Source: Warburgia ugandensis (taxonomy: Eukaryota > Streptophyta > Magnoliopsida > Canellales > Canellaceae). Taken from it: a stretch of 64,000 nt of DNA. Position 1 is the stretch's first letter; each line of letters starts with the position of its first letter. The translations under genes and the position numbers were made by a program. Where the stretch lies: assembly GCA_035236585.1 (NCBI GenBank), contig CP141130.1:29151501-29215500 (forward strand), written 5' to 3'. Shown here piece after piece: positions 24,930-37,391 of the stretch. The notes beneath the pieces were generated by a model that saw nothing but the letters and a program-made list of their open reading frames with translations, did not search any database and was not told the DNA's origin.

Positions 24930-27206
24930 CCTTACATAAAGAGATTAGGAGAACCTATGATAACATCTTAACTAAAAAGAGAATTAGAAAATAATGTCAT
25001 CAGATGATTATTTCTAAAAATAAAATTGAAAAGCAAATGTGATGCATAAAAATAGAAACAACCCATCAAGCTTTCACAATATTTAGACATCTTAGAAGTA
25101 CAAGGAACCTGCCTCTAATATATGGTAACTATCAAATCCTGTGGTACCCTTGACTAAAATACTAACATTAATAGCATTTTGAAAATGTATTAGTACAATA
25201 TCTTTGGATGAATCCAAGCAAAGTAAAATAAATTATACTCATCTTTGGTCCTTTCTTCTCAAATGGAGACCTTTCTACTCAAGATGGTTAAAAGTTTCTC
25301 TCCTGAATATTACAATACAATGAATAAAAAACAAACTCAATTTAGCACCTTAGGATAATAAATGAGAACATCCCAAAGTGTAGATCAAATATCAGGAGTA
25401 TCAGGATCCTTTTCATATCAAAGTCAAATAAGCTTACCTGGTTATATCATAAATGAGTAGTGCACCAGCAACTCCTCTATACTAGGAACTAGTAATTGAT
25501 CAAAAGGACTCTTGGCCATCCTATAATATTGAAAAGACTTCATCATATACTAAAAATTAAAATATTTAATAGCTTCAAAATCATTTACACTTAAAAAGAA
25601 ACATAGTCTACACAAGTGGACCATAACCTGTTAAATATAATCATTGGCCCATATTTAACTTCAAGCAAGCATACAAGAATAACGTCTTAAATTCACATCA
25701 CCAACTATTGAGTATGAGCATAGGATGAAATAGGAACAATATTTCTAATATTCAAACATTCAACAAAGTAGATAACAACATCCCTCATTCTATGACTCGA
25801 TTCATAGTTAGATTTTGATTAACCATTTTCTCATCAACTCCATATAATAGCCATTTACATGTCCACCCGGTGAGATATTTATCTTGTAACAAATGCAACT
25901 AAAAGAATTTAGAGAATGATAGTCCTTACTAGAGGAAACTTCACATTCTTGTGAAGACCTTTCTAATACAAACTTATATTAATTGTTCCAAGTCTAACCA
26001 ACAAATCTCCAAAACAATCCACCCTAAAGGTAACATCTACTTTTTACAAAAAAGTAGCTCTCATGTGAAAGATAAATACATAATATCATCCTCTTTGAAT
26101 AACAAACTGCAAGCATGCCAACAGGTATAACAAATTACAATATTTATCTGACTTTTGTAATCACCAGAGCGCATATTAGCTATAGAATTTGAACAAAAAT
26201 AAATAAACATTAAGAGAATACATTTGAGAATTCCGGTGGATAGAACATAGAGGTTTGACTAGAAGAAATGTAATCAGCTAAGGAACAAGCAGCAGAGATA
26301 CAGGCTAGTACAAAAAGGATATTTGTATGATCAATTGTTATGGAAAAGCAAAGACATGTGAGGTAATAATATTATTGAAATCATTACCTTTATGTACTAC
26401 AAGGCAATGTAAATTAAACCAATATAAAAAAAGGTGTTATACATAGATTAAAGTGAATAATTTGCAATAATAGAGCCTTGTACTGTTATTTGCCCAAAAC
26501 AGTCAGACAAGCAAATGTGATGAGATAGATAGTTTACATGAATAATTTGCAATACCAAAGCCTTGTACTTTTATTTGCCTATAATATTCAGACAAGTATA
26601 TGTGACAAGCCAAAAATAAATAGACACTGAGAGAATACATTTGAGCATTCCAGTAGCGAGGACATAGAGGTCTGACTGGAAGAAATTTAGTTAGCTAAGG
26701 AACATGTAGCAGAGACACAAGCTAAGTCAATCTTGTAGTTCAACAACATGCAAGGAAGAGTACAAGAAAAAGGCACCAATATAGGGTTTACCATAGAAAT
26801 AACTAAAAACTTTTCAAAAATGACCAAATAAATAACTAAGGTACTACCAGAACAAAACAAATTTAAATGCTAAATAATGCAAACAAGTTGATGGCTATCC
26901 CTAGACAATAGACACAATATTAGACTAATATATGGTGTTCTTATAGACATATTACATATACTCTAAATGTGGCTATATAAAAGAAGCATACCATGTCATT
27001 GAAACTATATCACATAAAACAAAAGAAGGGGGATTGGAATTCAGTGATTTCATGCTTGATGATTCATGGCCATGGTTGAGAAGCATTAGAACTCAAATCT
27101 TCCAAGTGCTGGAAAGATAAAATATTGTAAATTGAACCTGATGAGATAGCCATTTTAGCAGTCGTGATTGTCTATCAAGTAATCCTTGAAGAGAAAGACG
27201 AGAGCT
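24930..27206. other. Unassigned AT-rich region with a local duplication
   Basis: No gene recognised. Two pairs of repeats lie inside it: A at 26195-26310 and 26612-26726, and B at 26455-26520 and 26539-26604, arranged A-B-B-A in the same orientation. Copies are about 80 to 85 percent alike by eye. Confidence 0.5.
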
Positions 27207-27620
27207 CAAATTGTAACAACCCCAATTTTTGTAAATACTATTATGGGCGTTATTGTGTGAAATTGGAATTTTGACCCAAAGAAAATAAACTTTTATAGAA
27301 GTAGAATGTGGAGTCGAGACATGAATATTTGGAATATCCTAAAAAATTGAGTCCAACAACATAAAGAACAATGAAATCGGAGTTCAAATGAATTTCGCCC
27401 CAAAATTTCACTATTCCATTATCAAGTTATGAGTTTTTAAGGGGTATATCCTTTTATAGAAGTATAATTTGGAACTAAAACCATTAGATTGTTCTCAGAA
27501 AATGGAATCCAATGAGCCAAAGAACAGTGAAAACATCATCCATATGAAAAAGTTATGGGCCTTTGAAGTCAGGGATAATACGGTAATTAAAAGGAAAAAA
27601 AAAACCATAACTTAATCGGA

Positions 27621-27648
27621 GGGGGCCAAATTGATATTGGCACCCCCC
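27621..27648 (+). promoter_or_regulatory. Conserved LTR hairpin, divergent stem
   Basis: GGGGGCCAA, loop ATTGATA, TTGGC, one base, CCCC. The stem bases differ from the other copies but still pair; the TTGAT core of the loop is kept. Confidence 0.6.
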
Positions 27649-27687
27649 AATCACATTGGAAACTCGACGTAATGTCGAGTTTGCTCT

Positions 27688-27689
<2 letters not shown>

Positions 27690-27765
<76 letters not shown>
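27690..27765. repeat. (CT)n microsatellite, about 38 units
   Basis: Pure CT run about 40 bp after the hairpin within the LTR. Confidence 0.95.
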
Positions 27766-27768
<3 letters not shown>

Positions 27769-30397
27769 AACTAGTCACCCCCGACGCAGTGGCTTGAGCT
27801 CAGTGCATCGGCCACACCTTTCCTCTAATCTCTTTCCCCATGGTTGGCAACCCCTTTTTGGGTAGGTTTCCCAGCGTCTGATCTCCCATTTCCTCTGGCA
27901 CAACCCCAATTTCCATCTCCCTAACACTCTTCCCCCTTCCATCTGATCTCCTCTCATCTGCATTGGCACTACCAGGAACCCATTATGGATACCAGTGCCT
28001 AAATCTACGGGATCAGGGCACATCGATGACAAGAAACCCAAAACTTAGATCAGGTTTCCCTTTTTTTGATCAACCCTACTGGAGAAACTATTTTTTAGCA
28101 TTGACAGGGGACCCAGATCGGGTTTTCCCCTTTTGGCCATGCATTTCCCTCTCCGGCGTCGAAGGAAACCATGATCGGGTTTCCTTCCGGGCTCACTACC
28201 ATCCTCCCCCTATTTTGCCCAATACCGGCATGGCCTGGCTATTAGGTAGCTAGTGTGCAAGGACCCCTCTCATTCTTCAGTGTGGCCTGACAGTTCAGAA
28301 GGCCGAATCTGTTGTTTTCTCATCTGATCCCCTTTTTTTGGGGCTAAGAAAAACCCAAATTGGGTTCTTGTCGGGGAACGACCACCTCCCTATCTTCCGG
28401 TTGGTTTCCCCTCTGGTTTTCCCTTGAGTTCTCCATGGCAGGGCATAACCAGGCCTAGTAAGGCTGACGTGCTTAGATTCCATTGGAGACTGGCGTGTTC
28501 CCTGGGTTGTCTCCCTTGACTTGATCCATTAGGGACCGGAGCAGCTTGACTAGTAGGCTGCGCTAGTCTCAGTCCCTTCTTCCCTTAGCTCTCTTCCAAC
28601 TGGCGCTAGCCCACAACTGCCACTCTCCTTAGACTAGTGCAGCCTGACTGACAGGCCCCGCCAATCCCGATACCCTCTCCCCCTGCTATCCTTCGATCAG
28701 TGCTGTCTGATCAGCCTGCTAGCTCAATACCTATCACCCTTTTGGTTGCCTTTCCCTATCAGGTTCCCCACACAGCGTAGCACCAAAGCTGTGATTTGAC
28801 ACGGCCTCCGTTGCCTCCCACTTCCATCATCCCTCTCTTCCCCCTACTCCCCTATTTTCAACTTGCCTCAGTGAGTCAATTTGACTCGGGTGAGTACCAT
28901 TACCACTTGGACTTGGACCTTTTGCATTGCCAAATCCAAGAAGGATTTCACAGATCTGACACAACCACCATGATCCTTGTAACATAAAGACCAAAAACCA
29001 TATGTTCATTCATTGATTGAGAAGATCCGACCCTCAATCATGATCTGACCAGATCTATGACCGATCTAACCATCCATCAAGATCTAATCATTGATCTATC
29101 TTTGAATGATGGATGTGTGACTAATTTTGGAGATCCTACCATTATCCAATAGTTGATTTGCCTCCAAATGGAAGATTTGAACTTATAACAACCAGTCATC
29201 ATGATTTAACCATTGATCTACCTCAAGAAGTCAGATATGAGATTAGATCTAGCCCTTCATCTCAATCTAACTATATATTAGTGAACAAAACCTGTCTTCC
29301 CCATTTGTGATTGGGGAAGATCCAACCGTTGAATTCACCCAACGATTGATCGAGGGTCAGATCATCTGATTTGTGATGATCCGACTCCATTTTTGGAATC
29401 CAAATAGTCTATCATGAGCATTAGGAAGTGTAGATCAAGAATCTAATGAGAGATTTAGATTAAAAAACATGATTAGGGAAGATCCCGCCAATCTTGATCA
29501 ATGGCCGAGATCAATCAAGGATCCAAGTAAGGAAAGTGATCAAGCTCTATGATCCTGGTCAATTCTGCCTATTTAATTAGACCATTCAGTTAAAGATTCC
29601 TAATTGATTGTTTGATTTAGAGGGTCCAGGTGAAAAGGAGTCTATCAGCTAGTGGAAAATGGATGAACTCGCCACACGAGCTAGGTGAAGAATTAAGAAA
29701 GCATTTCTTAATATTAAGATGCATGTTTTAAATATGATCTTATTACTTATTATAAACATTATCTCATTTAAACTGTGCATTTCATACATATGTGATTATA
29801 AGAATGATTACTTGTGAATGATAAAAATTAGTAACTTGGAATGCTATATGAATGACATGCTTGTAATTGATACCTACTAGTGACATTATTGGATACACAC
29901 AATCTGTTCTTAAAAATATCATAATTGTCATTATGATAAAAGGACATTTATGGTACATGGGTACCATTACATCATATGCGATGTATGAGTCTAGGATTTT
30001 GCGTTACATCCTTGGTGGGCGATCACCTAATAAGTGAGGATGTTATGATTATGAATATATATATATATATATATATATTATGGAAAGGCAAGATGCCTGT
30101 ATATTAGTATTTTACATATAAGCATGGTGGCTTGTGATTTTATTTTACACAGTGTTGGGATTGGGGATGCTATGCTAGGAGAGTAGTAGGGTTTGGCCAC
30201 CTGCTCTCTGAAATTTATTATATAATGGATTCCATGCCCAATGAGGGGTTACACGTCGGGTGGGGCAATCATGGGAATGCCACCATTGCGACAGCCATGG
30301 TCATCCCATGCAAACATAGATTTTGTTATTTCCACAGTTGGTATCAGTAGATTATTATGCAGTTATTCAAGCGCACTATATGGATTGAGACTGCGGC

Positions 30398-30413
30398 ATA
30401 GTAGTCCTAATGT
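30398..30413. repeat. Left target-site duplication of the LINE (16 bp)
   Basis: ATAGTAGTCCTAATGT, repeated exactly at 33930-33945. Confidence 0.92.
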
Positions 30414-30429
30414 CATCATCATCAAGACC

Positions 30430-33400
30430 TTATCCCAATTAGGGGTCAGTCACATGAATCTTATTCCTCTATTCCACTCTATTAAATACCATGTCTTCAT
30501 TTAGCCCCAAAATTTTTAAATCTTTCCTCACCACTTCTATCCACGTTCTTTTGGGCCTTCCCCTTGCCCTTTTAAAACTTTCTACTTGTATTGCCTCACT
30601 TCTTCTAACCGGTGCCATTGTTGGTCTCCTTTGAACATGTCCAAACCATCTAAGTCTAGTCTCCCTCATCTTCTTACCTACTGGTGCTATCCCTAAATTT
30701 CCTCGAATATTTTCCTTTCAAATTCTATCTTTTCTTGTCTTACGACTCATCCATCTCAACATCCACATTTATGTGACGCTCATCCTATGAGTATGATGTT
30801 CCTTAACTGCCCAACATTCTGATCCATAGAGCATGGCCGGTCTTATGGCCATCCTATAGAATTTTCCTTTTAGTTTGAGTGGCACCCGTCGATCACACAA
30901 AACTCCAGATGCACATATCCATTTGTTCCAACCTGCTTGAATTCTCTGGATAACCTCCCTCTCAATCTCTCCAGTCTCATGAATTATTGATCCTAAGTAC
31001 CGAAAGTGGTCTTTGACGGGGACTTCTTGGTTATCAATCTTGACTAGTGTTCTACTCCTACTCTCCTTGCTAAAATTACATTCTATATATTTTGTCTTAG
31101 TTCGACTAATTTTAAATCCTTCATATTCTAATGCTTCTCTTCATAATTCTAGCTTTATGTTTACACCCTCCCTTGTCTCATCAAGTAAGACTATATCATC
31201 TGCAAATAACATGCACCAGGGAATCTCCTCATGCAGATGTTTTGTTAGCTCATCCATAACCAATGTAAAAAGGTATGGACTCAATGCCGATCCTTGGTGC
31301 AATCCTATAGTGACAGGAAAATCACCAGTCACACCACTAATGGTCTTAACATTTGTTACCACTCCCTCATACATATCTTTAATTATGTCTATATATCCTT
31401 GCGAAACCCCTCTACCACCCAACACTCTCCATATTAACTCTCTAGGGACTCTATCATAAGCTTTCTCTAAATCGATAAAGACCATGTGGAGGTCTTTCCT
31501 CCTCTCCCTATATTTCTCTACTAATTGTCTTAATAAGAAAATAGCCTCCTTGGTAGACCTCCCAGGCATGAAACCAAACTAATTCTCTGATACACTTGTT
31601 TCATGTCGTAGCCTCTTCTCAATCACTCTTTCAAAAAGTTTCATAGTGTGGCTCATAAGTTTGATCCCTCTATAGTTAGTGCAGCTCTGTATGTCTCCTT
31701 TATTCTTATAAATTGGTACAATAGAGCTTTTCCTCCAATCATTAGGCATTTTCTTTGATTTTATAATCTTGTTAAACAACTTAGTCAACCAAACTACCCC
31801 AATGTCTCCCATATGCTTCCAAACCTCTATTGGTATACCATCAAGCCCCATGGCCTTTCCTGATTTCATGTTTTTCAAGGCCTCTTTTACTTCAAGTATT
31901 CTAATCCTACGTTTGTACCTATAATATCCAATGTTATTTTGATTTATAGTATTTTCAATCCCTATATTTTCAGGGCCATTGTCATTTAACAATTTTTGAA
32001 AGTATGTTTCCCACCTTTGTTTGATCTCATCATCTTTGACTAATACCCTTTGATCATCACTTCTAATACACCTAACATGATCTAGGTCCTTACCCTTCTG
32101 TTCTCTTACTTTTCAAGTTTAAACACATCTTTCTCACCTTCTCTTGTTCCTAGTCTATTGTAGAGCTCATCATATGCTTTAAGTTTAACGTCACTTACTA
32201 TTCTCTTAGCAACATTTTTAGCATTCTTATACTGCTCATAGTTTTCATTATTTCGAATCTTTTGCCATGCTTTAAAATGCATCCGTTTTTCTTTAATAAC
32301 TTTTTGAACTGTTTCACTCCACCACCATGTTTCCTTTGTTAATACCCTTTTACCTTTAGATACTCGTAAGACATCTTTTGCCACTTTCTTAATGCACTCA
32401 GCCATATTAGTCCACATAGTATTTACTTCTGTTTCATAGTTCCACTTTCCTTCTACCATCAACTTATTTTTGAAGGAGGTTATTTTCTCTCCTTTTAAGT
32501 TCCACCACTTAGTTTTTGGGTGTGTATTAAGTTTAGTTCTTTTACTCCATCTTTTGATATGAATATCCATAACCATTAACCTATGTTGTGAGGTCAAACT
32601 CTCACCAAGTATCACCTTACAATCCTTACATGTAGATTGTTCATTATTCCTAAGTAGAAAAAAGTCTATTTAGCTTTTATGAAGTCCACTTTTAAAGGTT
32701 ATTAAATGTTCATCCCTCTTCTTAAAGAGTGTATTTGCAATGGATAGGTTATATGACAAAGAAAAATTGAGGATATTCTACCCCATCTCATTTCGTTCAC
32801 CTATACCATATCCACCGTGTATTCTATCATACCCTTCCTTATCTTTTCCTACATGACTGTTTAAGTCTGCACCTCTAAATATTCGCTCAGTGTTGGGAAT
32901 TTCTTGCATGACTCCCTCCATATCTTCCCAAAACTGTTTCTTGATTATCTCTTGTAACCCTACTTGTGGTGTGTATGCACTTATAACATTTATAATCTGC
33001 TCTCCTAGAACAATTTTTATTATTATAATTCTATCGCTGATTCTTTTAACATCCACAACTTTATCCTTTAATTCCTTATCCACTATTATTCCTACACCAT
33101 TTCTGTTATTTTCCTTTCCTACGTACCATAATTTATACCCATCTATTTATATTGCTTTAGCCCCTTTCCACTTGGTTTCTTGGATAAGCAATGTTGACTC
33201 TTCTACGTTTCATCACGTCTACTAACTCTAAACTCTTGCCAATTAGTGTCCCTATATTCCATGTGGAGATACGAATCTTATGTTCTGGTGATACCCTATT
33301 TACTATTGCCTTTGTTGACCTCCATGGTATGAACCCATGTCCACTTTTCACTGCATCTGGGTTCTGATGCAGTGTGTTGCTTCCAAGGGGACGCTCTAGT

Positions 33401-33444
33401 AGCCCTTGCCCATTGTTCACTACACCCGGGATCCGATGTAGCAC
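30430..33444 (-). pseudogene. RTE endonuclease-reverse transcriptase, inactivated
   Basis: Makes the nick and copies element RNA at the target in intact RTE elements. Endonuclease: STWNIGTLIGKS near 33285, and the later motif DLNSHVGKDKEGYDRIHGGY near 32850. RT: FIDLEKAYDRVP near 31480, GLHQGSALSPYLF near 31290, and the catalytic FADD at 31195-31206. The conserved C-terminal tail, with LRWFGHVQRRP and RARGRPKRTWIE, lies at 30669-30469. Damage: an amber stop just before FGFMPGRST (31577), a TGA after KLEL (about 31140), a further stop near 30765, a stop after ERNEMG (32777), and frame changes near 32110 and between 33157 and 33083. Catalytic residues that can be seen are intact, so loss is by a handful of separate lesions. 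The start at 33444 is uncertain because the frame runs out of the 69-bp repeats. Confidence 0.9.
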
Positions 33445-33612
33445 GTCGCTTTTGGGAGAACGCCCTAACAGCCCTTGCCTATTTTCACCACACCTGAGAT
33501 CCGATGCAGCGCATCGCTTCTGGGAGAACGCCCTAGCAGCCCTTGCCTATTTTTCACCGCACCTAGGACCCGATGCAGCTCGTCGCTTATGGGGAATGCC
33601 CTAGCTTGAGGG
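33345..33612 (-). repeat. 69-bp tandem repeats at the LINE 5' end, 4 units
   Basis: Units start near 33345, 33416, 33485 and 33554 (plus-strand order), each with a 'gatgcagc..gtcgctt' core and an 'agcccttgcc' tail. The 69-bp period is a multiple of three, so the reading frame is preserved. They sit just before the endonuclease domain. Confidence 0.85.
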
Positions 33613-33647
33613 AATGTCTATTTTCGATTCATGTCATATTTGGGTCG

Positions 33648-33892
33648 CCGTATTTCTTAAAAGGTGAAGATGATTTTCATTTCTTCCTTACAAACTAATA
33701 TACATTCATTTGCAAGCAAAAAAGAAATAACAAAACCATCTTAAGCTTCACCCTTGCTAGCTACCTACCTGACACAAGGGTTGCCATATTTAAGAAGAGG
33801 GAGATGATTTTCATTTCTTCCTCACAAACTAATATACAAATGCATATTCATTTTTAAGAAAGAAATAACAAAATCATCTTCAACTTCTCTCC
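33648..33892 (-). repeat. ~135-bp tandem repeat in the LINE 5' UTR, 2 units
   Basis: Units at 33648-33750 and 33783-33892 share 'gatgattttcatttcttcc', 'cacaaactaatataca' and 'gaaataacaaaa.catctt'. They lie upstream of the coding region on the minus strand. Confidence 0.8.
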
Positions 33893-33929
33893 TTTTTCAT
33901 CCGGGCTTGGGACGGTCATTGGTGGAGTT

Positions 33930-33945
33930 ATAGTAGTCCTAATGT
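33930..33945. repeat. Right target-site duplication of the LINE (16 bp)
   Basis: Exact copy of 30398-30413. Confidence 0.92.
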
Positions 33946-35049
33946 ATTTTGCATTATTATGCACATAAGATAGGCATAGTATAATGCCATGGTATGATGA
34001 GATGCCTTATATGATGATGGCATGATGAGATGCCTTATGTGATGGCATGATGAGATGCCTTGGTTGATGTTACTAGCAACGGCTGGAGTAAGGGGTATAT
34101 GTATGAGACCTAGTCTAGTCTGTAAATGGAAGTTATAAAACCTATGGACTATGTTCATAACTTTGTATAAATTTGTACGATTTCAATATATATGATATTG
34201 TTGTATATGTATATATTTGGAGGGCATAGTTTTATAAAAGTTTTCATACGAGGAAGTGAATGAGTAGATATATTATGTAGAGTATGGTTCATAGAATTGG
34301 AGTATGGTATCATATGGAAAAAGATAATGATAAATATTTAAAGTACCTATGAATTACATATATCATGAAAAGGGTAATCTCTAAAGAGTTATTATTATAT
34401 TCATATGATAAAGAAGAATTATAAATAGCTAATTTATCCATGGCTTGCAAACAATTGAATATTTTAATGGATGTAAAATTCTTAATTCATATGTATTTAA
34501 CATGTTTTCTTAAATCTCCCCTACCAAGCATAGCTTACTGAGATATTGTAAATGTTTTATGTTTAGAATATCTCAAATACTGACAAATAGGAGAAAACAT
34601 ACACAAGCAAGAGAAGTTCAATAGCCATACTTTTGCCCTCGGGTATAAATTTTGTTAAAGTTTTTGTATAGTGTAGATAGTTATTTGGATTATGTTGCTT
34701 GGACATTTAATATAGGGGCTGTGAATGTGAACCATTGGATGGGTCTTGTTGTTTCATAAAATGTATGTTTATCTTCTATAAAAACTATATTATGTATAAT
34801 ATGAGAGTTGAGGTGACATCCAAGTTTTTGGAAAAATGAATTTCAAAGAAAACTATCTTCCACTATTTTAAAATTTTAAAATTAGAGGCATGTCGCCTTT
34901 AGAAAATAAAAGCAAAAAATTTTCATGAAAAACCTAGGGTGTCACACTAATAGGAGGGGGAAATCAAAGCAAACTTAAGGAAGTTAGGGTTGGTAGTGAA
35001 AATTAAGGGTGGTAGGAGACTTATAGACTCCTTTCACCTCTCTATTTCT

Positions 35050-35790
35050 TCTTCTACATCTTCTTCTTCTTCTTCTTCTTCTTCTGGCACTAGGCAAAGT
35101 CACAAGAGAGATTTGGTAAGACTTGAGAACAAGTGGACTGTGGACAACTAGACTTTCATGGGTGAGGATAAGATGTGAGCTATGAGTGAGATAGCTCAAA
35201 TTAGAGATGGACAGTTAGAGATAGGGCACTGAGTAGAGTCACTAGAGAGATTTGGGAGGACAGAAGAATGAGTGAACTGTGGAAAACTAGATTAGAGCTA
35301 ACAAGATGATTAGGGCTTGGTAATAGGCAATGAGGAGTTTTGCCTTAGAGATGGAGAGTCAGAGATGTAGGGCACTAGGCAAAGTCACTAGTGAGATTTG
35401 GTTGAACTGGAAGATGAGTGGACCATAGATGACTAGACTAAAGCTAGTAAGAAAATTAAAGTTTGATAATAGGCGATGAGTTATGTTTGCCTCAGAGAGG
35501 GAGAGTAAGAGATACAAGGAGCTAGAAAAAGTCACCACAGAGATTTGGGAGGATCGAAGGACAACTAGACCAAAGATGTCAAGATGATTAGGGTTTGGTA
35601 ATGGGTGGTGAGGAGTGTTTGCCTTAGAGAGGGAGAGGCAGAGTCGCAGGATGCAAGGCAAAGTCAAAGAAATTGGGGTAGACTAGACGATGACTGGACT
35701 AGAGCCAACAAGATGATTGAGGTTTCATAATTGGTAATGAGTCTATTTGAGTGAAAGAAGCTTACATATATACACTTGATATTGGTTCAA
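35050..35790. repeat. ~140-bp tandem repeat, about 5 units, with a TTC run
   Basis: Units begin near 35086, 35225, 35371, 35518 and 35651, each with a 'gcactaggcaaagtcac..gagatttggg' start and 'aacaagatgattagg', 'ttgccttagagaggga' words later. A TTC microsatellite (about 35061-35085) precedes them. The units are diverged, so the array is not recent. Not recognised as a known satellite. Confidence 0.75.
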
Positions 35791-36146
35791 TCAGGTCAAG
35801 TTGATACAGCATAGTAAGATGAGCGCGGGTATCTAGGTCTTCAATTTCATTTGGTCAAACTGAATCGATACAGTTGAAGGACGAAGTCCAAAAACACGAT
35901 GGTCTGGTCTGGTCACACACCCCTACCAAATGGTGACCACTCATGGATAAATAATATGATTGGAGTCTACACCCCAAAGAATTGTAATTTCTGAGAAGAG
36001 GCTTATAGCTTGGCAATACCACTGGAGTCTATAACATCAAGAACCCACTTATTTTAAGAAGAGGCTCGCTACAAAGTAATACCACCAAAGTCTCCCCTTG
36101 CATAAAAAACATCCATCCTCTTCAGAGTATATATCCACATCCCAAG
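35791..36146. other. Short unassigned stretch, possible MITE end and 60-bp repeats
   Basis: Near 35910 the sequence GGTCACACACCCCTACC looks like the end of a small hAT-like element, matching the ends described at 24617. No partner end was found. From 35961 to 36095 a 'gagtct...gaagaggct...aataccac' unit of about 62 bp occurs twice. Confidence 0.3.
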
Positions 36147-36151
36147 AGTAC
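36147..36151. repeat. Left target-site duplication of the outer solo LTR
   Basis: AGTAC, identical to 43343-43347. Confidence 0.8.
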
Positions 36152-37386
36152 TATGACGACCCGAGTTTTTCAAACACTTTTTCACAAATCCTTTCGAAAG
36201 GTGGGGCCCTAATTTTTGAAAAATAGTTTTAAAAAACAAAATAGTGAAAAGCTTTTTCAATGAATCTCATTTTAAAACCTCGAGTGTTAACCATCAACTC
36301 ATTACTTAATTATTTATCATTTAGTTTTATATTTAAATTTTGAAAACTTAAATAGATTTTTTATTTTTCAAGTAAACCTTTTTATAAACAAGTTTACTTC
36401 TTCAGGACTCATCCAGTCAACAGCCACAGTCCCTGCATGATTACAAATCAAGGCCAAATATTATAGATGTATATATATATATATATATATTCCAAGTAAA
36501 AATAAAACATACCCTCAGATGACAATATCTTGATCAGCTACTCATTTGACTCCTCATCAGTCCAATCTATCACTCAATATCTAAAGCATTGCAACAGTAA
36601 AGCAATGCCTTAGCAAGCTATGCTTGGTACTAGAATAATATGCTTATGAAAACCAAAATAAAATATTTTCTTTAGAATATCAAATTTCAAAGCATTTCAT
36701 GTAAATATCATGAATAAATCCAACATTAAATATCATGTTGAAATCATAAGCAAAATCTTAAGTAAAGTTTATGAATAGATGTAAATAAAATAAATAGATC
36801 TAACAATGTAAGGACATGTACAAATCACGGCTGAAATCATGAATAAAGATACTGAACAATCAAATGAGTGAAACGATGTTAAACTCATGAAATTAGTGAA
36901 TATATTCATCAGTGGCTACACCCTTAGCTATACAGGGCCAACAATCATATAATCAAAACTTGATATACATAATGGTCATGAGCTCATACCAAGCATATCA
37001 TCATGCCACATAGTCACAGGCAATGTCACTCAATTGTGATTGTGGCACCCAAATCTTCAAAGAAAATCAAGCACACATGTCATAACTTAGTCATGCTCAC
37101 AATACTGTGCAAAATATACAAAGGATATTTATGCTGTAGAGATAACCAACGCCCAAGTCTATCAACTCCCGCTCCTCGCTGACACCAGAATGAGAGGCTA
37201 GGCATCCTTCATGCATGGGGGACTAACTAGATGCATAGAGTGGACTACCTATGATACCACTCCGTATGTAGTTGATCTTCTATGAGGTGGGTGTCTAATC
37301 ATCTTACAAAGTAAGAGGGTGGGTGGCCAATCCTACATCCCCATGCACATGCCTGTCTAAAATAAAACCCTCAGGCCTCCATGCCT

Positions 37387-37391
37387 GGATA
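37387..37391. repeat. Left target-site duplication of the inner solo LTR
   Basis: GGATA, identical to 40648-40652. Confidence 0.85.

Larger units (their letters stand above)
30414..33929 (-). mobile_element. Full-length RTE-clade LINE, 3516 bp
   Basis: Non-LTR retrotransposon on the minus strand, with both ends fixed by an exact 16-bp duplication. The 3' end reads GGGATAAGGTCTTGATGATG, the short trinucleotide tail typical of plant RTE elements in place of poly(A). The single ORF encodes an AP-type endonuclease followed by reverse transcriptase. The 5' region consists of two kinds of tandem repeats. The copy sits in the solo LTR at 27212-34946 and is therefore younger than it. The full length and perfect duplication suggest a fairly recent event, although the ORF carries several stops. 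Confidence 0.92.
27212..34946 (+). mobile_element. Solo LTR (Ty3/gypsy), split by an RTE LINE
   Basis: Starts TGTAACAACCCC and ends CTAGGGTGTCACA, the same termini as the other large LTRs here. Removing the LINE and one copy of its duplication leaves about 4.2 kb. No primer site follows and no internal region precedes, so it is a solo LTR. Outside are CAAAT and CTAAT, a 5-bp duplication with one change. It holds the hairpin (27621), a CT tract, and a GC-richer part at about 27780-28980 that gives short spurious frames. Confidence 0.75.

Noticed and set aside
31013-31459. 148-codon plus-strand frame
   Set aside because: Antisense shadow of the LINE reverse transcriptase.
32890-33225. 111-codon plus-strand frame
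   Set aside because: Antisense shadow of the LINE endonuclease region.
33374-33604. 76-codon plus-strand frame with repeated residues
   Set aside because: Antisense of the 69-bp repeats at the LINE 5' end.
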